A stretch of DNA of 64,000 nucleotides from a bacterium (GTDB taxonomy: Bacteria > Armatimonadota > Chthonomonadetes > Chthonomonadales > Chthonomonadaceae), in the NCBI GenBank assembly GCA_021777995.1, contig JAJYCW010000005.1:1-64000 (forward strand). Reading direction: 5' to 3'. Positions within the stretch are counted from its first letter, which is position 1; every line of letters starts with the position of its first letter. Shown here piece by piece: positions 27,663 through 37,198 of this stretch. The notes under the pieces are model-generated. The model was not told the DNA's origin. It made no database searches and worked only from the letters and a program-made list of their open reading frames with translations. Both the position numbers and the translations under genes were made by a program.

Positions 27663-29537
27663 ATGACTGGACAATCTAACAGCCCTGCTTCCACGCAACC
27701 GCCGTTGGTACAGCGTGTGCTAGGTGTTTTAATGATGGGGGCAATTATCGGTGCGGCCATCTATCGCGGTACGTTACGACCAGATCACTTTGATATCGTA
27801 CCCGCAAAAATGTATGGACACGCGTCAATTTCGCCGAAGCAGGCTCAGGAACAGTACGGCTTCTCGTTTAAGGAATGTGCTGCAACATGTGGTATTAACT
27901 TCCATCATGAGGCGCCGCAACTCGATCCTAAGCTAGAGAATGTCATGCCAGACGTGGCTTCCATGGGTGCATCCGTCACGGTAGTGGACTACAATCATGA
28001 TGGCTGGCCGGATATATTTGTAACGAATAGTGGGGTCGGCACGCAGTGCGCACTTTATCGCAACAATCATAATGGTACGTTCACCAATGTCACCGCTCAA
28101 GTGGGTCTTAACAACCTGAATGCGCCTGGTACGGGTGTGTGCATGGGGGCCGTGTGGGGCGATTATGATAACAGTGGCTACCCCGACCTATTTGTGTATA
28201 AATGGGGCCAATGTATGCTGTTTCATAATAACAATGGTAAGTCATTCACCAATGTAACGGCTGATTCTGGTATTCCTGCACATGCAAACATCAACACTGC
28301 AATGTGGTTTGATTACAACGGAGATGGCAAGCTAGATCTGCTTCTATGTGGATACTATCCCTCTAATATCGACTTGTTTCACCTTAACAGCACTCGCATG
28401 ATGCCTTCCAGCTTTGAATTCGCCAATAACGGTGGCCCAAAGTACCTGTTAGAAAACGTCGGCGATGGTCACTTCAAGGACGTAACGGCCTCCTCCGGGA
28501 TCACAAGCTCCGCATGGACGCTCGCAGCCCTGGCCGTACCTCGGAACCCTAAATACCCCGACATCTTCCTCAGCAACGACTACGGCGAGTCGCAATATCT
28601 GGTGAATGAAAATGGCAAGTATTTCAAGGATACGAGCGGACACACTCTCTATTGGGACCCAAGCGGACCCGGATCCTTAAGCGGGATGAACGCCTCTTTT
28701 GGCGACCCGCTGAATCAGGGTAAGCTTTCAATTTACGTCTCAAATATCAGTGTTGGTGGCGAATTGATGCAGGGTAATCTGCTATGGATGCCCAAACAGG
28801 GAACTTCTGGCGCGGCAATTCAATATCAAAATATGGGCACGAACCTTGGTATCGACCGAGGGGGTTGGAGTTTTGGAGCACAATTCGCGGATTTCGGAAA
28901 TACCGGTAATCAGGATCTAGCGGTCACCAACGGGTTTTACTCCGGAGATCCTAACAGGAGCTACTGGTACGATTTTGGCAAGATCGACGGTGCAAATTAC
29001 CACCTCATTTCCGATGCTGCCTCGTGGCCGGCATTTGCTGGCCGCAGTCTCGCGGGTTACGAGCGTAAACGGCTTTGGGTAGGAGACGGCGAAGGGGATT
29101 TTACCGAGGCCGCACAGATGGTTGGGTTTACCGACAGGTTTGATGGCCGTGCTCTCGCTGTGGCTGATCTTTTCAACGATGGTGCTCAAGATCTTCTGGA
29201 GGCCACGGAGCGCGGTCCTTTACTCTTATACCGCGATTATCCGAATCCTGCCAACCACTGGATTGAGTTTGACCTTACTGGTACGCTCAGCAATCGCGAT
29301 GCAATTGGTGCGGTATTGACACTATTCTGGAACAACAAGCACCAGCGGCAGGCGATTGTCTCGCAAGAGGGTTTTTGCGCCCAAAATGATCACAGGGTAC
29401 ATTTTGGGCTAGGTTCGTCGACCGCGGTACAACAACTGGTGATACAATGGCCGTCTGGCCAAAAGCAGATCATTCCAGGTGCTTCCCTGCGAACGGATGC
29501 AGTAAACACTATAAAGGAGCCATCGAGAATTGGGTAA
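27663..29537 (+). CDS. FG-GAP/ASPIC protein, UnbV-like, membrane anchored
   Basis: 624 aa from the ATG behind AGGA (six bases). One N-terminal helix (VLGVLMMGAIIGAAIYRG) anchors it. FG-GAP Ca2+-type loops occur at about 107 (DYNHDGWPDIF), 166 (DYDNSGYPDLF) and 217 (DYNGDGKLDLL). The C-terminus has the ASPIC/UnbV domain (HFGLGSSTAVQQLVIQWPSG). UnbV proteins are known from enediyne gene clusters but also occur widely in Acidobacteria and Planctomycetes with no assigned activity. It overlaps the next gene by 8 bases. Confidence 0.87.
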   Translation: MTGQSNSPASTQPPLVQRVLGVLMMGAIIGAAIYRGTLRPDHFDIVPAKMYGHASISPKQAQEQYGFSFKECAATCGINFHHEAPQLDPKLENVMPDVASMGASVTVVDYNHDGWPDIFVTNSGVGTQCALYRNNHNGTFTNVTAQVGLNNLNAPGTGVCMGAVWGDYDNSGYPDLFVYKWGQCMLFHNNNGKSFTNVTADSGIPAHANINTAMWFDYNGDGKLDLLLCGYYPSNIDLFHLNSTRMMPSSFEFANNGGPKYLLENVGDGHFKDVTASSGITSSAWTLAALAVPRNPKYPDIFLSNDYGESQYLVNENGKYFKDTSGHTLYWDPSGPGSLSGMNASFGDPLNQGKLSIYVSNISVGGELMQGNLLWMPKQGTSGAAIQYQNMGTNLGIDRGGWSFGAQFADFGNTGNQDLAVTNGFYSGDPNRSYWYDFGKIDGANYHLISDAASWPAFAGRSLAGYERKRLWVGDGEGDFTEAAQMVGFTDRFDGRALAVADLFNDGAQDLLEATERGPLLLYRDYPNPANHWIEFDLTGTLSNRDAIGAVLTLFWNNKHQRQAIVSQEGFCAQNDHRVHFGLGSSTAVQQLVIQWPSGQKQIIPGASLRTDAVNTIKEPSRIG

Positions 29538-30429
29538 CGCACAAGTTGCGTCGGTGCCGCCTAAGTCGGCGCCGCGTTTCAGATTAGATCAGCGATTCAT
29601 GTACCCCATGCTGGCAACTGCTATACTTGTTACCGGCCAAATATCCTTTAAATTCCTTACCAGTCCTGTGGGTACTATTATGGGCATTATTGCCGCTATC
29701 GTAGTGGAGATAGTCTTTAGCCTCATCTTTGTCAAAAAGCTGCCCATTTTAACCAGTGCCTATTTAAGCGGTGTAAGCGTAGGCATTCTGGTACAGGCAA
29801 CCACCATTTGGCCCTATATGTTTTGTGCTGCAGTTGCAATCCTTTCTAAGTACCTTATTCGCCTTGACGGCCGGCATATTTGGAATCCTTCTAACCTGGG
29901 TATTGTCACTCTTTTACTAGTTGCCCCAGCCTATGCAAGTACACTTGGGGCGCAGGCCGGTAACAACTATGTGGCAGTGGCGGGTATCTGGCTAGTGGGC
30001 TGCTTAACCATCAACAGGATAAAAAGATTTCATATATGCTTTACCTATGCTGCATTCTTTCTACTCTTTGCAGCGCTACGGGCAGTAATTCTCGGCCACT
30101 ATGTCGCCAATGAGTCGTTCATGCAGGAAGCTGCACCTATAACCGGGCCCATGTATCAACTCTTTGTCTTCTTCATGATTACAGATCCTAAAACTACCGT
30201 AAAATCATGGAAAGGGCAGGTTCTTGTCGCGTTTCTCGTAGCATTTCTGGAGAACATTTTCAGGATATACGGTACGCTTGCGTCCCCGCCAGACGGTACT
30301 TTGGGCAACATCGTGGCGACTCACGCGCCTTATTTTGCGCTTACCATCATGGGACCGACAGCTCTTCTGCTGGAAATAAGAAGCAACCGAGCCGCAAAGC
30401 GTCTTAAGCTTGCCGTTCAGCATGCCTGA
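29530..30429 (+). CDS. UnbU-like / RnfD-NqrB-related polytopic membrane protein
   Basis: 299 aa with eight or more helices. RHIWNPSNLGIV and MITDPKTT match what I recall of UnbU and the RnfD/NqrB family, in which related positions hold the flavin and quinone sites. The TTG start overlaps the UnbV-like stop by 8 bases and has AGGAG ten bases upstream. The flavin-attachment S/T-A-T motif of RnfD is not evident, so a redox role is unproven. Co-translation with two FG-GAP/ASPIC proteins suggests one membrane complex. Confidence 0.75.
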   Translation: MGNAQVASVPPKSAPRFRLDQRFMYPMLATAILVTGQISFKFLTSPVGTIMGIIAAIVVEIVFSLIFVKKLPILTSAYLSGVSVGILVQATTIWPYMFCAAVAILSKYLIRLDGRHIWNPSNLGIVTLLLVAPAYASTLGAQAGNNYVAVAGIWLVGCLTINRIKRFHICFTYAAFFLLFAALRAVILGHYVANESFMQEAAPITGPMYQLFVFFMITDPKTTVKSWKGQVLVAFLVAFLENIFRIYGTLASPPDGTLGNIVATHAPYFALTIMGPTALLLEIRSNRAAKRLKLAVQHA

Positions 30430-30438
30430 ACAAAACCG

Positions 30439-30462
30439 GTACATAAGCTCGTCGATATGTAC
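30439..30462. promoter_or_regulatory. Inverted repeat in front of the ECF sigma gene
   Basis: GTACATA and TATGTAC with a 10-nt spacer, ending four bases before the AGGAGA ribosome-binding site. TGAAC at 30427 and CGTC at 30450 loosely resemble an ECF-type promoter, so self-regulation is possible. Confidence 0.35.
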
Positions 30463-30479
30463 ATAGGAGACCCAGTAAT

Positions 30480-31088
30480 ATGACTACACGCGCTATCATT
30501 TCGTTAGGGGTTGTTTCGGCAAGTGATGAAGCTGCTGCTGAGGAGCGAAGGGTAGAGCGTGTCTGGCTGGATAGATGCGCAGAAGGCGATCAGACCGCGA
30601 TTAGATGGGTGTTAGATCGGTACCGAGATCGCGTGGTACGGCTCGCTGCGCATGTCCTTCACAACTCGCGTGAGGCTGAGGATGTGGCTCAGGAAGCCTT
30701 TATCAAGGCATTTCGCCAGATCGGGAATTTCCGCGGAGATAGCGGCTTCTATGCATGGCTATACCGTATAGTGGTGAATTCATGCCTGGATAGGATGCGC
30801 AGGAAATCCTGTACCACAGAGGTGGCACTTGAAGACAGTGCTACCGCGCAGCACGCTTCTGTTAGTTTTGACATTGATAAGCGAATCGTAGTTGAACAGA
30901 TTCTTGAGTCGCTTTCACCAGCTATGAGAGCCGCCCTAGTGCTTAGAGAAGTTGAGGGGCTTGAATACTCTGAAATTGCGCAAGTTCTAGACATTCCTGT
31001 TGGCACCGTTCGTAGTCGGCTGAATTCTGCGCGCGAGCAATTCAGGCGTCGCTGGACGGCCGCACAGCAGGAGGCTGATCATGTTTGA
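30480..31088 (+). CDS. ECF (sigma-24/SigE-like) RNA polymerase sigma factor
   Basis: A 202-aa sigma factor with region 2 (about 40-105: NSREAEDVAQEAFIKAF, FYAWLYRIVVNSCLD) and region 4 (about 135-190: MRAALVLREVEGLEYSEIA, PVGTVRSRL), and no region 3. It directs RNA polymerase to a stress- or envelope-type regulon. Its stop overlaps the start of the anti-sigma gene by 8 bases. AGGAGA precedes the ATG. Confidence 0.95.
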   Translation: MTTRAIISLGVVSASDEAAAEERRVERVWLDRCAEGDQTAIRWVLDRYRDRVVRLAAHVLHNSREAEDVAQEAFIKAFRQIGNFRGDSGFYAWLYRIVVNSCLDRMRRKSCTTEVALEDSATAQHASVSFDIDKRIVVEQILESLSPAMRAALVLREVEGLEYSEIAQVLDIPVGTVRSRLNSAREQFRRRWTAAQQEADHV

Positions 31089-31575
31089 TGACTGTAAGAA
31101 GTTTCGGCGCATGTTGGAATCGCGGTACGATGGTGGCATTAACCCGCGGGACCTCGGTGCACTAGAGACGCATCTTGCCGTGTGTGCAAGTTGCCGGGAA
31201 GCTGCAGCCGCAGATAATGCGCTTTCTATTGCGCTTGCAGACGAGCCGTGTGCGGCGGCAGTGAGGCCGGAACCATTTGACCTTCCTATTCTTGATAGTT
31301 TGAACGAAGGTGAATGTGTTAGGCCGTCGCCTTGGCAGCTTGCGGTCGTTCAGGCGATTGCCGGTACTCTGGCAGCTGCGGCTGTGACGGCACTGGTATT
31401 GTCTCCAGTGCTCAAGAGCACCGAGCCAAATTCTGCCAGCGCCAGTGCGCGTATGCGACCAGCTGTGGCAGCTCCTGGGGTTTCCCTTCAGCGATTACTC
31501 AATGCAGCGTCACCACAAGCAGCCCTCCTCTGGACAAAACCGCGCACGGGTTCGTCCCGTGTATCCCCTGGATAA
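31081..31575 (+). CDS. Zinc-finger anti-sigma factor (ZAS/RsiW-type)
   Basis: A 164-aa protein. The N-terminal domain carries His31-x3-Cys35-x2-Cys38 (HLAVCASC), the hallmark of zinc anti-sigma factors. One membrane helix (about 85-108) follows, then a short Ala/Ser-rich extracytoplasmic tail. It presumably holds the ECF sigma factor at the membrane until a signal releases it. Translationally coupled to the sigma gene upstream. Confidence 0.88.
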   Translation: MFDDCKKFRRMLESRYDGGINPRDLGALETHLAVCASCREAAAADNALSIALADEPCAAAVRPEPFDLPILDSLNEGECVRPSPWQLAVVQAIAGTLAAAAVTALVLSPVLKSTEPNSASASARMRPAVAAPGVSLQRLLNAASPQAALLWTKPRTGSSRVSPG

Positions 31576-31578
31576 GCA

Positions 31579-33441
31579 TTGCAGCCACCGCCGGCACGAA
31601 CTAACCTTAACCAGGTGCCGCTGAGCCAGCCTGTTGAGCCGGAGGAGCGCTCCGGATGGTTCGTTGGCATTGTGCTGGGTGTGTGGCTGGGTCTCTACTT
31701 TATTGCACCAGTGCGAGAGACCCTTATGTCGCAGTTCAGCTTCGCACTTTCTGCGCGGCCGCAGGCGTGGTCACGGCCCGTAACATCCAGCCTTTCAGGC
31801 ATTGCACGCCTCGATGTCGTAGCGTCTGCGGCACCCAATGACTACCTCATTCAGGTGGGCCGTGCTGCTGTAATACCTGCCACAGGTGTACGGCTTCCAA
31901 CTAATGACCAGCCGCTTCACAAGATGCTCGCACTCATGATAGACTTTCCACGGTCACCCGGAGCTGCGGCCTTGTTGCTACGTTATCTCTTGACATCCGA
32001 CAACGAATTGCGCTCCGAGGGAAGGACCATGGGACTTCAACGCCGTGCCCTCATGTCGGTGGTGATTGACCGCGGGGCGGCCCTCGACCCGTCCAATGCC
32101 TTCTGGGATGCCATGCGGGCCACGGTTGCTGCCGAAAACGGCGACTACGCACAGGCGGTTGACGACCTTGGACAGGAACGGACTGCGACCACGTGGGATG
32201 CTTACCTGTACGAGCAAGTGCTAGGGCAATGGCGTCTTTACTCCCTTGCGTATGGAGACCATGGCGCAGCTCAAAAGGTGGCCCCTTTATCGCTAGTGGC
32301 CTTTCCGTATCTACAGGCAATTCGCGATATGGCCATCACCATGCGTGCGTATGCCAATCGCCTAGCGGCTACAGGCAATACCCAGCAAGCCGTTGTAATT
32401 CGCCACTTGCTCGTGAGGCTCGGTCAGAAAATGCGGTCGGACGCTCCCTGGGCCTACGAAGCGCTGGTCGGGACGGATATAACGCTGGTAGGTGCTACGG
32501 ATACCACTACACGGACTGGGGCTATTATGCATACCGTGCAATGGCCACCCCTCGCACACCATCTGCTGGTTGCACTAAAAGCCACTCATAGGAACAACGA
32601 GGCGCTGTGGATGGAACAGCAGGTAAAACGTAGTCTTCAGTTGCGTAATACTGTAAACCTCGCTCGCGATAACGCCTCATACCCTGGCGTTCCACCGGGA
32701 ATACCAATTGTTCCCCTATTTGGCTCGTGGGTTCTAGGAGTGTGTCTGCTGCAACAGCAGATGGCAATCATGGTGGTACTTGGCGCCGCAACCGTGGCCG
32801 CAGGCGCACACCATCTCCTAAGCCGCCACCGCTTTTCTCTCATTTTGCTCACCGCTACTGGTGCGTTTTCATTGATATTGGTAACCGCGAACGGGATAGG
32901 AGGCGGCCTGTTCATCCTATGTGCGGAGTTTGTCATACTGCAGATTTTAGACGGATTGTGGCATCGAGCTAATCCTCACATCCTCTCAGGAACAGTGGCA
33001 CGTGCACGACGAAGCTGGAGTAGGTCGGTATCATTCTGCATAGCGGTACCGGCGGCTTTAGGAGTAATAGGCATACTTAGGATTTTGCAGCCCGTGTTGG
33101 CCAGAGAACATCCAGTGGCCCAGCTTCTTACTAGTCTGGTGCAGGCAGCTCCTCCCGCCACATTCCATCACGCTCTGCTTGCCGGGCTTCAGATCGCTTC
33201 AGTGCCGGAGTTGTTGATAGCACTGGCTACGGTGTGGGCGCTGTCCAATGATTTGCCCCCTGCTTACACCGTGTACATGGGTTTTAGGCGCATGGCTCCC
33301 TATGCCCTGTTTGTACTGCTGCTGGGATACCTCTTTGTAACGAGAATGACAATTGCTAATGATGCGGCGGCGAGCAATGCAATAACACAGGCGGCCGCAA
33401 ATGACAGGCATTGGGTTCTTACGCATGCCGAGCCGCGGTAG
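31579..33441 (+). CDS. Polytopic membrane protein with repeat-like domain, third gene of sigma operon
   Basis: A 620-aa protein that I do not recognise. One helix near residue 28-48 is followed by about 320 residues of Ala/Leu-rich helices resembling TPR-type repeats, then six or so membrane helices (about 385-600). The TTG start lies three bases after the anti-sigma stop, so coupling is likely, and no other start suits the first helix. Its place suggests a sensor or client of the sigma/anti-sigma pair, but nothing in the protein proves this. Confidence 0.65.
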   Translation: MQPPPARTNLNQVPLSQPVEPEERSGWFVGIVLGVWLGLYFIAPVRETLMSQFSFALSARPQAWSRPVTSSLSGIARLDVVASAAPNDYLIQVGRAAVIPATGVRLPTNDQPLHKMLALMIDFPRSPGAAALLLRYLLTSDNELRSEGRTMGLQRRALMSVVIDRGAALDPSNAFWDAMRATVAAENGDYAQAVDDLGQERTATTWDAYLYEQVLGQWRLYSLAYGDHGAAQKVAPLSLVAFPYLQAIRDMAITMRAYANRLAATGNTQQAVVIRHLLVRLGQKMRSDAPWAYEALVGTDITLVGATDTTTRTGAIMHTVQWPPLAHHLLVALKATHRNNEALWMEQQVKRSLQLRNTVNLARDNASYPGVPPGIPIVPLFGSWVLGVCLLQQQMAIMVVLGAATVAAGAHHLLSRHRFSLILLTATGAFSLILVTANGIGGGLFILCAEFVILQILDGLWHRANPHILSGTVARARRSWSRSVSFCIAVPAALGVIGILRILQPVLAREHPVAQLLTSLVQAAPPATFHHALLAGLQIASVPELLIALATVWALSNDLPPAYTVYMGFRRMAPYALFVLLLGYLFVTRMTIANDAAASNAITQAAANDRHWVLTHAEPR

Positions 33442-33705
33442 CGTTGGTTCATTCCCCAGCATCGTCAATAGCCACCAACAATCTGCGTGTGGGCCACTTC
33501 GTACTCACAGTTACCAGGGCGATTTAAATACTAGCGAGAAATTATTGCAAATTCTTGCAGGTTATGCCCGCAAAAAATTACCTAAGGATTAATCCCCGAT
33601 TTACCAATAATTCCTCGCGCTCCTCACTTTGCCGGGAGTTGCCCTCCGTAAATGCAGTTGCTCGTGTAACGCTATAACGGAAAAATCCGCTCGACCGGAG
33701 TGTTT

Positions 33706-35883
33706 ATGTTAGCAAATGACGACAGTTTTGCCGTTGGTGCACCCGCACTACGCAATCAAGCAAATAAATTAACCCGATCACTCTCCTTCAGGTACGTCTT
33801 TGCACTTTCGGCGCTTGCTATCCAGATTTTCTCTGGCTCGTTGTTAATGAGCTGGCTTTTGCATAAAGAGGAGGATAGTGCCTCTTTCGTCGCCATGGTT
33901 GGCCGCCAGTGTATGAGAAGTCAGAACATAGCCCGTGACGCCCAAGAACTCCTGCATACATCCCGTGCATCTAGCAGCACGTACGCTAGACAAGCGCTAA
34001 TCACTGAAACTAACCGTTGGTATCAGGCGCAATTGAAACTAGAATCGGTTGCAGCCGGTAACACCTATGGGTTAACAGATAGCAACATTACCAAAGCAAC
34101 GCTTTCGCGCATTCAGCCCATACAAGCCAAAATTCTGAGAATTGCAGCATCTGTGTCGTCGGGTACCAGTTCAAGCACTTCTGCCGTCTCCATACTTAAG
34201 TACACGCATGACTATTTAGACCGAATGAACGGCCTGCTCCGAAGCTACAGTTTTAGCTCTGCAGCGCAGATACGTAGTACTAAGCGTACGGAAACCTTGC
34301 TGCTCTTTGGCCTAGCAGCGAACCTAATACTCGATGTATTATTCGTCTATTTTCCATCTGTTAATGAAGTACGGCGCGCATTGGTTAGACTCTGCTCCGC
34401 ACAGGAGGAAAACGACAAGAACCTGGCTGCGCTACGTTACACCAACGCAGAATTGAGCCAACAGAGAGTGGAACTGGTGAGGCAGCAACAGCAATTGGAG
34501 AACGCCAACAGCGCTCTAGCGCTCACTGCCGCGCTGTTGGAACGCGCCCGTGACGCCATTGTTGCAGAGGCACCGAATGGCGTTATAACGCACTGGAGCG
34601 TAGGTGCGGAGATACTCTTTGGCTATGCTGCAGATGAGGTGATTGGCCTTCCCTCTTCCATTCTCGTTCCGCACCATCTCGCAGACCAGCAAGACACCCT
34701 GCTCAGTAGCATTGAAGCCGGGGAGAGAATAGACAACCTTGAAACCGTGCGTAGGTGCAAGGATGGTAATCTGGTGAGCGTGTCGCTAAGTGCTTCAAGC
34801 ATTTTAGAACCAGACGGCAGCTGCCTGGCAGTGGTGTGGATTGCACATGACATAACTGAACGGCGGAAGGAAGAGGATAGGCGGCGAGTAGCTCAGGCGC
34901 AGTTCAGGGCCGCTATTGACGGAAGTATGGACTGCTTCTTTCTCTTGGAGGCGGTGCGTAACGAGACCGGTGGCATATGCAACTACAGATTTGTTGAAAT
35001 CAACCGTAATGCCGAGAATCTCTTGCATAGGTCACGCGAAGAGATCCTGACGCTCACCATATCTGATGTTCATACTGGAGAACAAGCTGCAACGGTGTTT
35101 CAGAACTATTTGAAAGTTACTGAGACGCGGGTGCCTGTAGAGGACGATCTAGAGGTAGTGTGCGCAGGGGCCAGTAGCCGATGGTTTAGGTACCAGGTAG
35201 TGCCCGTTGGTGATGGAGTAGCGGTGAACCTGCGAGACATTACAGACCAACTGTGGCTGGAGAACATGGTTCAGCAACAGATAGCCGAGGTGAACGAATC
35301 ACGATTGCAGCTTATGCAGCAGGCCGAAGAGCTTGCAACAGCAAATAGGCGTCTTCATGAAATGGCGACCCGCGACGGGCTAACAGGGCTAAAAAACCAC
35401 CGTGCATTCCAGGAGTGCCTGCAGGACGAGTTTCAGCGTGCAAGGCGATGCCAGCATGCATTTTCCGTGGTGCTTTTAGATGTTGATAACTTCAAACAGT
35501 ACAACGACACGTTTGGTCATCCTGCCGGTGATCAGGTCCTAAAGACCGTAAGCACTATTCTAGAGTCGAGTGTCCGCGGAAGCGACTTTGTGGCCCGCTA
35601 CGGAGGTGAAGAGTTCGTAGTGTTATTGCCGTATGCCACTTCAGAAGGAGCACTTGCTCAGGCAGAAAGAATCAGATCAAACATCGAAAACGCGCAATGG
35701 CCAAACCAGAAGATCACTGTTAGCATGGGGGTTGCAACTAGCGAAGAGGCTTACTCTAACGCCGCCTCGCTGGTAGACGCTGCGGATCGTGCGTTGTATA
35801 TCTCCAAAACAGAGGGTAGAAATCGAGTGACCTTTAGTAGCCCCGTTACGACGGTCAGCTCAGTATACACGAATGCAGCTTAA
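33706..35883 (+). CDS. Membrane sensor diguanylate cyclase with PAS domains and GGDEF
   Basis: 725 aa. Two helices (about 27-51 and 202-222) flank a periplasmic sensor of ~150 residues. A short coiled coil is followed by a PAS domain (about 275-385), a second PAS-like domain (about 400-520), another coiled coil and a GGDEF domain (about 555-715). The active site reads GGEEF, and RGSD five residues before it is a complete RxxD inhibitory site, so it should make cyclic-di-GMP under product feedback. The ATG is five bases after GGAG. Confidence 0.92.
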   Translation: MLANDDSFAVGAPALRNQANKLTRSLSFRYVFALSALAIQIFSGSLLMSWLLHKEEDSASFVAMVGRQCMRSQNIARDAQELLHTSRASSSTYARQALITETNRWYQAQLKLESVAAGNTYGLTDSNITKATLSRIQPIQAKILRIAASVSSGTSSSTSAVSILKYTHDYLDRMNGLLRSYSFSSAAQIRSTKRTETLLLFGLAANLILDVLFVYFPSVNEVRRALVRLCSAQEENDKNLAALRYTNAELSQQRVELVRQQQQLENANSALALTAALLERARDAIVAEAPNGVITHWSVGAEILFGYAADEVIGLPSSILVPHHLADQQDTLLSSIEAGERIDNLETVRRCKDGNLVSVSLSASSILEPDGSCLAVVWIAHDITERRKEEDRRRVAQAQFRAAIDGSMDCFFLLEAVRNETGGICNYRFVEINRNAENLLHRSREEILTLTISDVHTGEQAATVFQNYLKVTETRVPVEDDLEVVCAGASSRWFRYQVVPVGDGVAVNLRDITDQLWLENMVQQQIAEVNESRLQLMQQAEELATANRRLHEMATRDGLTGLKNHRAFQECLQDEFQRARRCQHAFSVVLLDVDNFKQYNDTFGHPAGDQVLKTVSTILESSVRGSDFVARYGGEEFVVLLPYATSEGALAQAERIRSNIENAQWPNQKITVSMGVATSEEAYSNAASLVDAADRALYISKTEGRNRVTFSSPVTTVSSVYTNAA

Positions 35884-35886
35884 AGG

Positions 35887-35918
35887 ATGAAGCGACAGCC
35901 GAATGGCGGTCGCTTCAT
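35887..35918. terminator. Strong stem-loop after the diguanylate cyclase gene
   Basis: ATGAAGCGAC pairs perfectly with GTCGCTTCAT, with an inner GCC/GGC stem and a GAAT loop. It lies between convergent genes; there is no clear U-tract on either strand. Confidence 0.5.
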
Positions 35919-35929
35919 GAGGCTAAATG

Positions 35930-36208
35930 TTATTCCGCACTCTTCATGGTTCGTGGTTTACTTACCTGCGAACCACCTTTTCTACCTATGGCCGCCATGT
36001 GTGTGCGGTTTTCTGAAACCTTCGCGCCGCCTTTTCGCCCAATTTCTGCCATGTGATGACGGTCTACCGAAACCTTCATGCCACCGCGCCTGCCAATTTC
36101 CGCGTGCCTCTCAGGATCCCCGTGCCAACCTCTCCCGGTTACTGGTGGATTTTCCGCCTTGGTGTCCGATCCAACTGTCTGATTAGTGGTGTTAACTTTT
36201 ACTGCCAT
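35930..36208 (-). CDS. KGG-repeat small hydrophilic protein (stress-induced type)
   Basis: 92 aa, very hydrophilic. Three repeats end in GRRGG, GRKGG and GRKGG (PERHAEIGRRGG, DRHHMAEIGRKGG, NRTHMAAIGRKGG), the KGG motif found in con-10/GsiB-like general-stress proteins. Probably disordered and protective under desiccation or starvation (family knowledge). GGGGG lies about eight bases before the ATG at 36208; an ATG at 36223 is the alternative. It stands alone. Confidence 0.82.
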   Translation of the reverse strand: MAVKVNTTNQTVGSDTKAENPPVTGRGWHGDPERHAEIGRRGGMKVSVDRHHMAEIGRKGGAKVSENRTHMAAIGRKGGSQVSKPRTMKSAE

Positions 36209-36223
36209 TCTGTCGCCCCCCAT

Positions 36224-36527
36224 ATTTCTCGATGCACCTCGAAATGCACCCGCTCACTCGTCATTACAGGCCGACATTGGCATCTGAGAAGCAATTCTTA
36301 ACGGTCGGCCCCCCGAAATCACGATGTATTTATCCTGAACGTTCGAACAGATCCCAAAAGCGTTCATTAAATTACGTTACTGATTGCTTTAGCGCTAAGG
36401 TTCCGTGGAGCATGAGAAATACGGCGCGCAATCGCCTGATGGCACTATTCCGGAGGTGGAAGTAACTGGTGTGAGGTACCATTACAACACCTGTTCGGCA
36501 ATTTGAAACGGCATCAAGGGGCAGTCC
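36224..36527. promoter_or_regulatory. Divergent intergenic region with TTAGCGCTAA palindrome
   Basis: About 300 bases between the divergent KGG gene and the 36528 gene. The perfect palindrome TTAGCGCTAA at 36389-36398 has a central CpG as LacI-family operators do. I see no gene here. Confidence 0.3.
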
Positions 36528-37085
36528 ATGAAAAAGGAAATAAAGATTGGTGCTTCTATACTGCTGGTCATCATCGTTGTAACAATTATGGTTAGCAAAT
36601 ACCGGGCTTCAGGCGATGCTGACCCAACTGCTGGGTTTCAGCAATGGGAGCCCACAGCAACGGAAGTTTACGATAGAGTAGATAAGAAACACGAAACTAT
36701 TCCACCTGGTTCTACTGGATCCGTTGCTTCTTGCCAGCTGTTTGCAAAACTCATTACCAGCAGATTTCGCGGCCACACACCTCCAATTGCTGTTCTGGTG
36801 AAATACCACGCAAGTAGATGGTTTGCATTGGAATGTCCGGCAAGAATGGAGCCATGGAATCTCGATAATTTAGCCCTTGATGTATGGCGGGAAGCCCGTA
36901 ATGATCTAGCAATCTCGTGCCCGGTTATGATTTACAGAACGTATATTGGTGCAAAACCTGTACTAGTTGGTCGACTGCTGCCACAGAAGTCCGATGCAAA
37001 CCGGGCAACAATTTCCTATGATAAGCAAGGTGAGATCGGCGGCGCCATTCATAACACTCCACCGGGGCCTTACTCCAACCCGTGA
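36528..37085 (+). CDS. Membrane-anchored hypothetical protein (185 aa)
   Basis: Not recognised. One N-terminal helix (IGASILLVIIVVTIMV) follows KKEIK, so the remaining ~160 residues face outward or are secreted. They contain two cysteines and a short conserved-looking WFALECPARMEPW stretch. AAGGGG lies seven bases before the ATG. It sits 113 bases before the interrupted LacI gene and seems monocistronic. Confidence 0.6.
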   Translation: MKKEIKIGASILLVIIVVTIMVSKYRASGDADPTAGFQQWEPTATEVYDRVDKKHETIPPGSTGSVASCQLFAKLITSRFRGHTPPIAVLVKYHASRWFALECPARMEPWNLDNLALDVWREARNDLAISCPVMIYRTYIGAKPVLVGRLLPQKSDANRATISYDKQGEIGGAIHNTPPGPYSNP

Positions 37086-37198
37086 AGCACTAATGGAATA
37101 CAGGTAATTGCGCGAAATGAGACTCACCAGGTATACCTTCCGCAAATTGCAATCGGCGAGGTTTGAATAGTTTAACGTATCGATAATCAGGATCTTAA

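Noticed and set aside
24122-30429. An enediyne biosynthetic cluster
   Set aside because: UnbV/UnbU-like genes alone are not enough; no PKSE, UnbL or tailoring genes are present.
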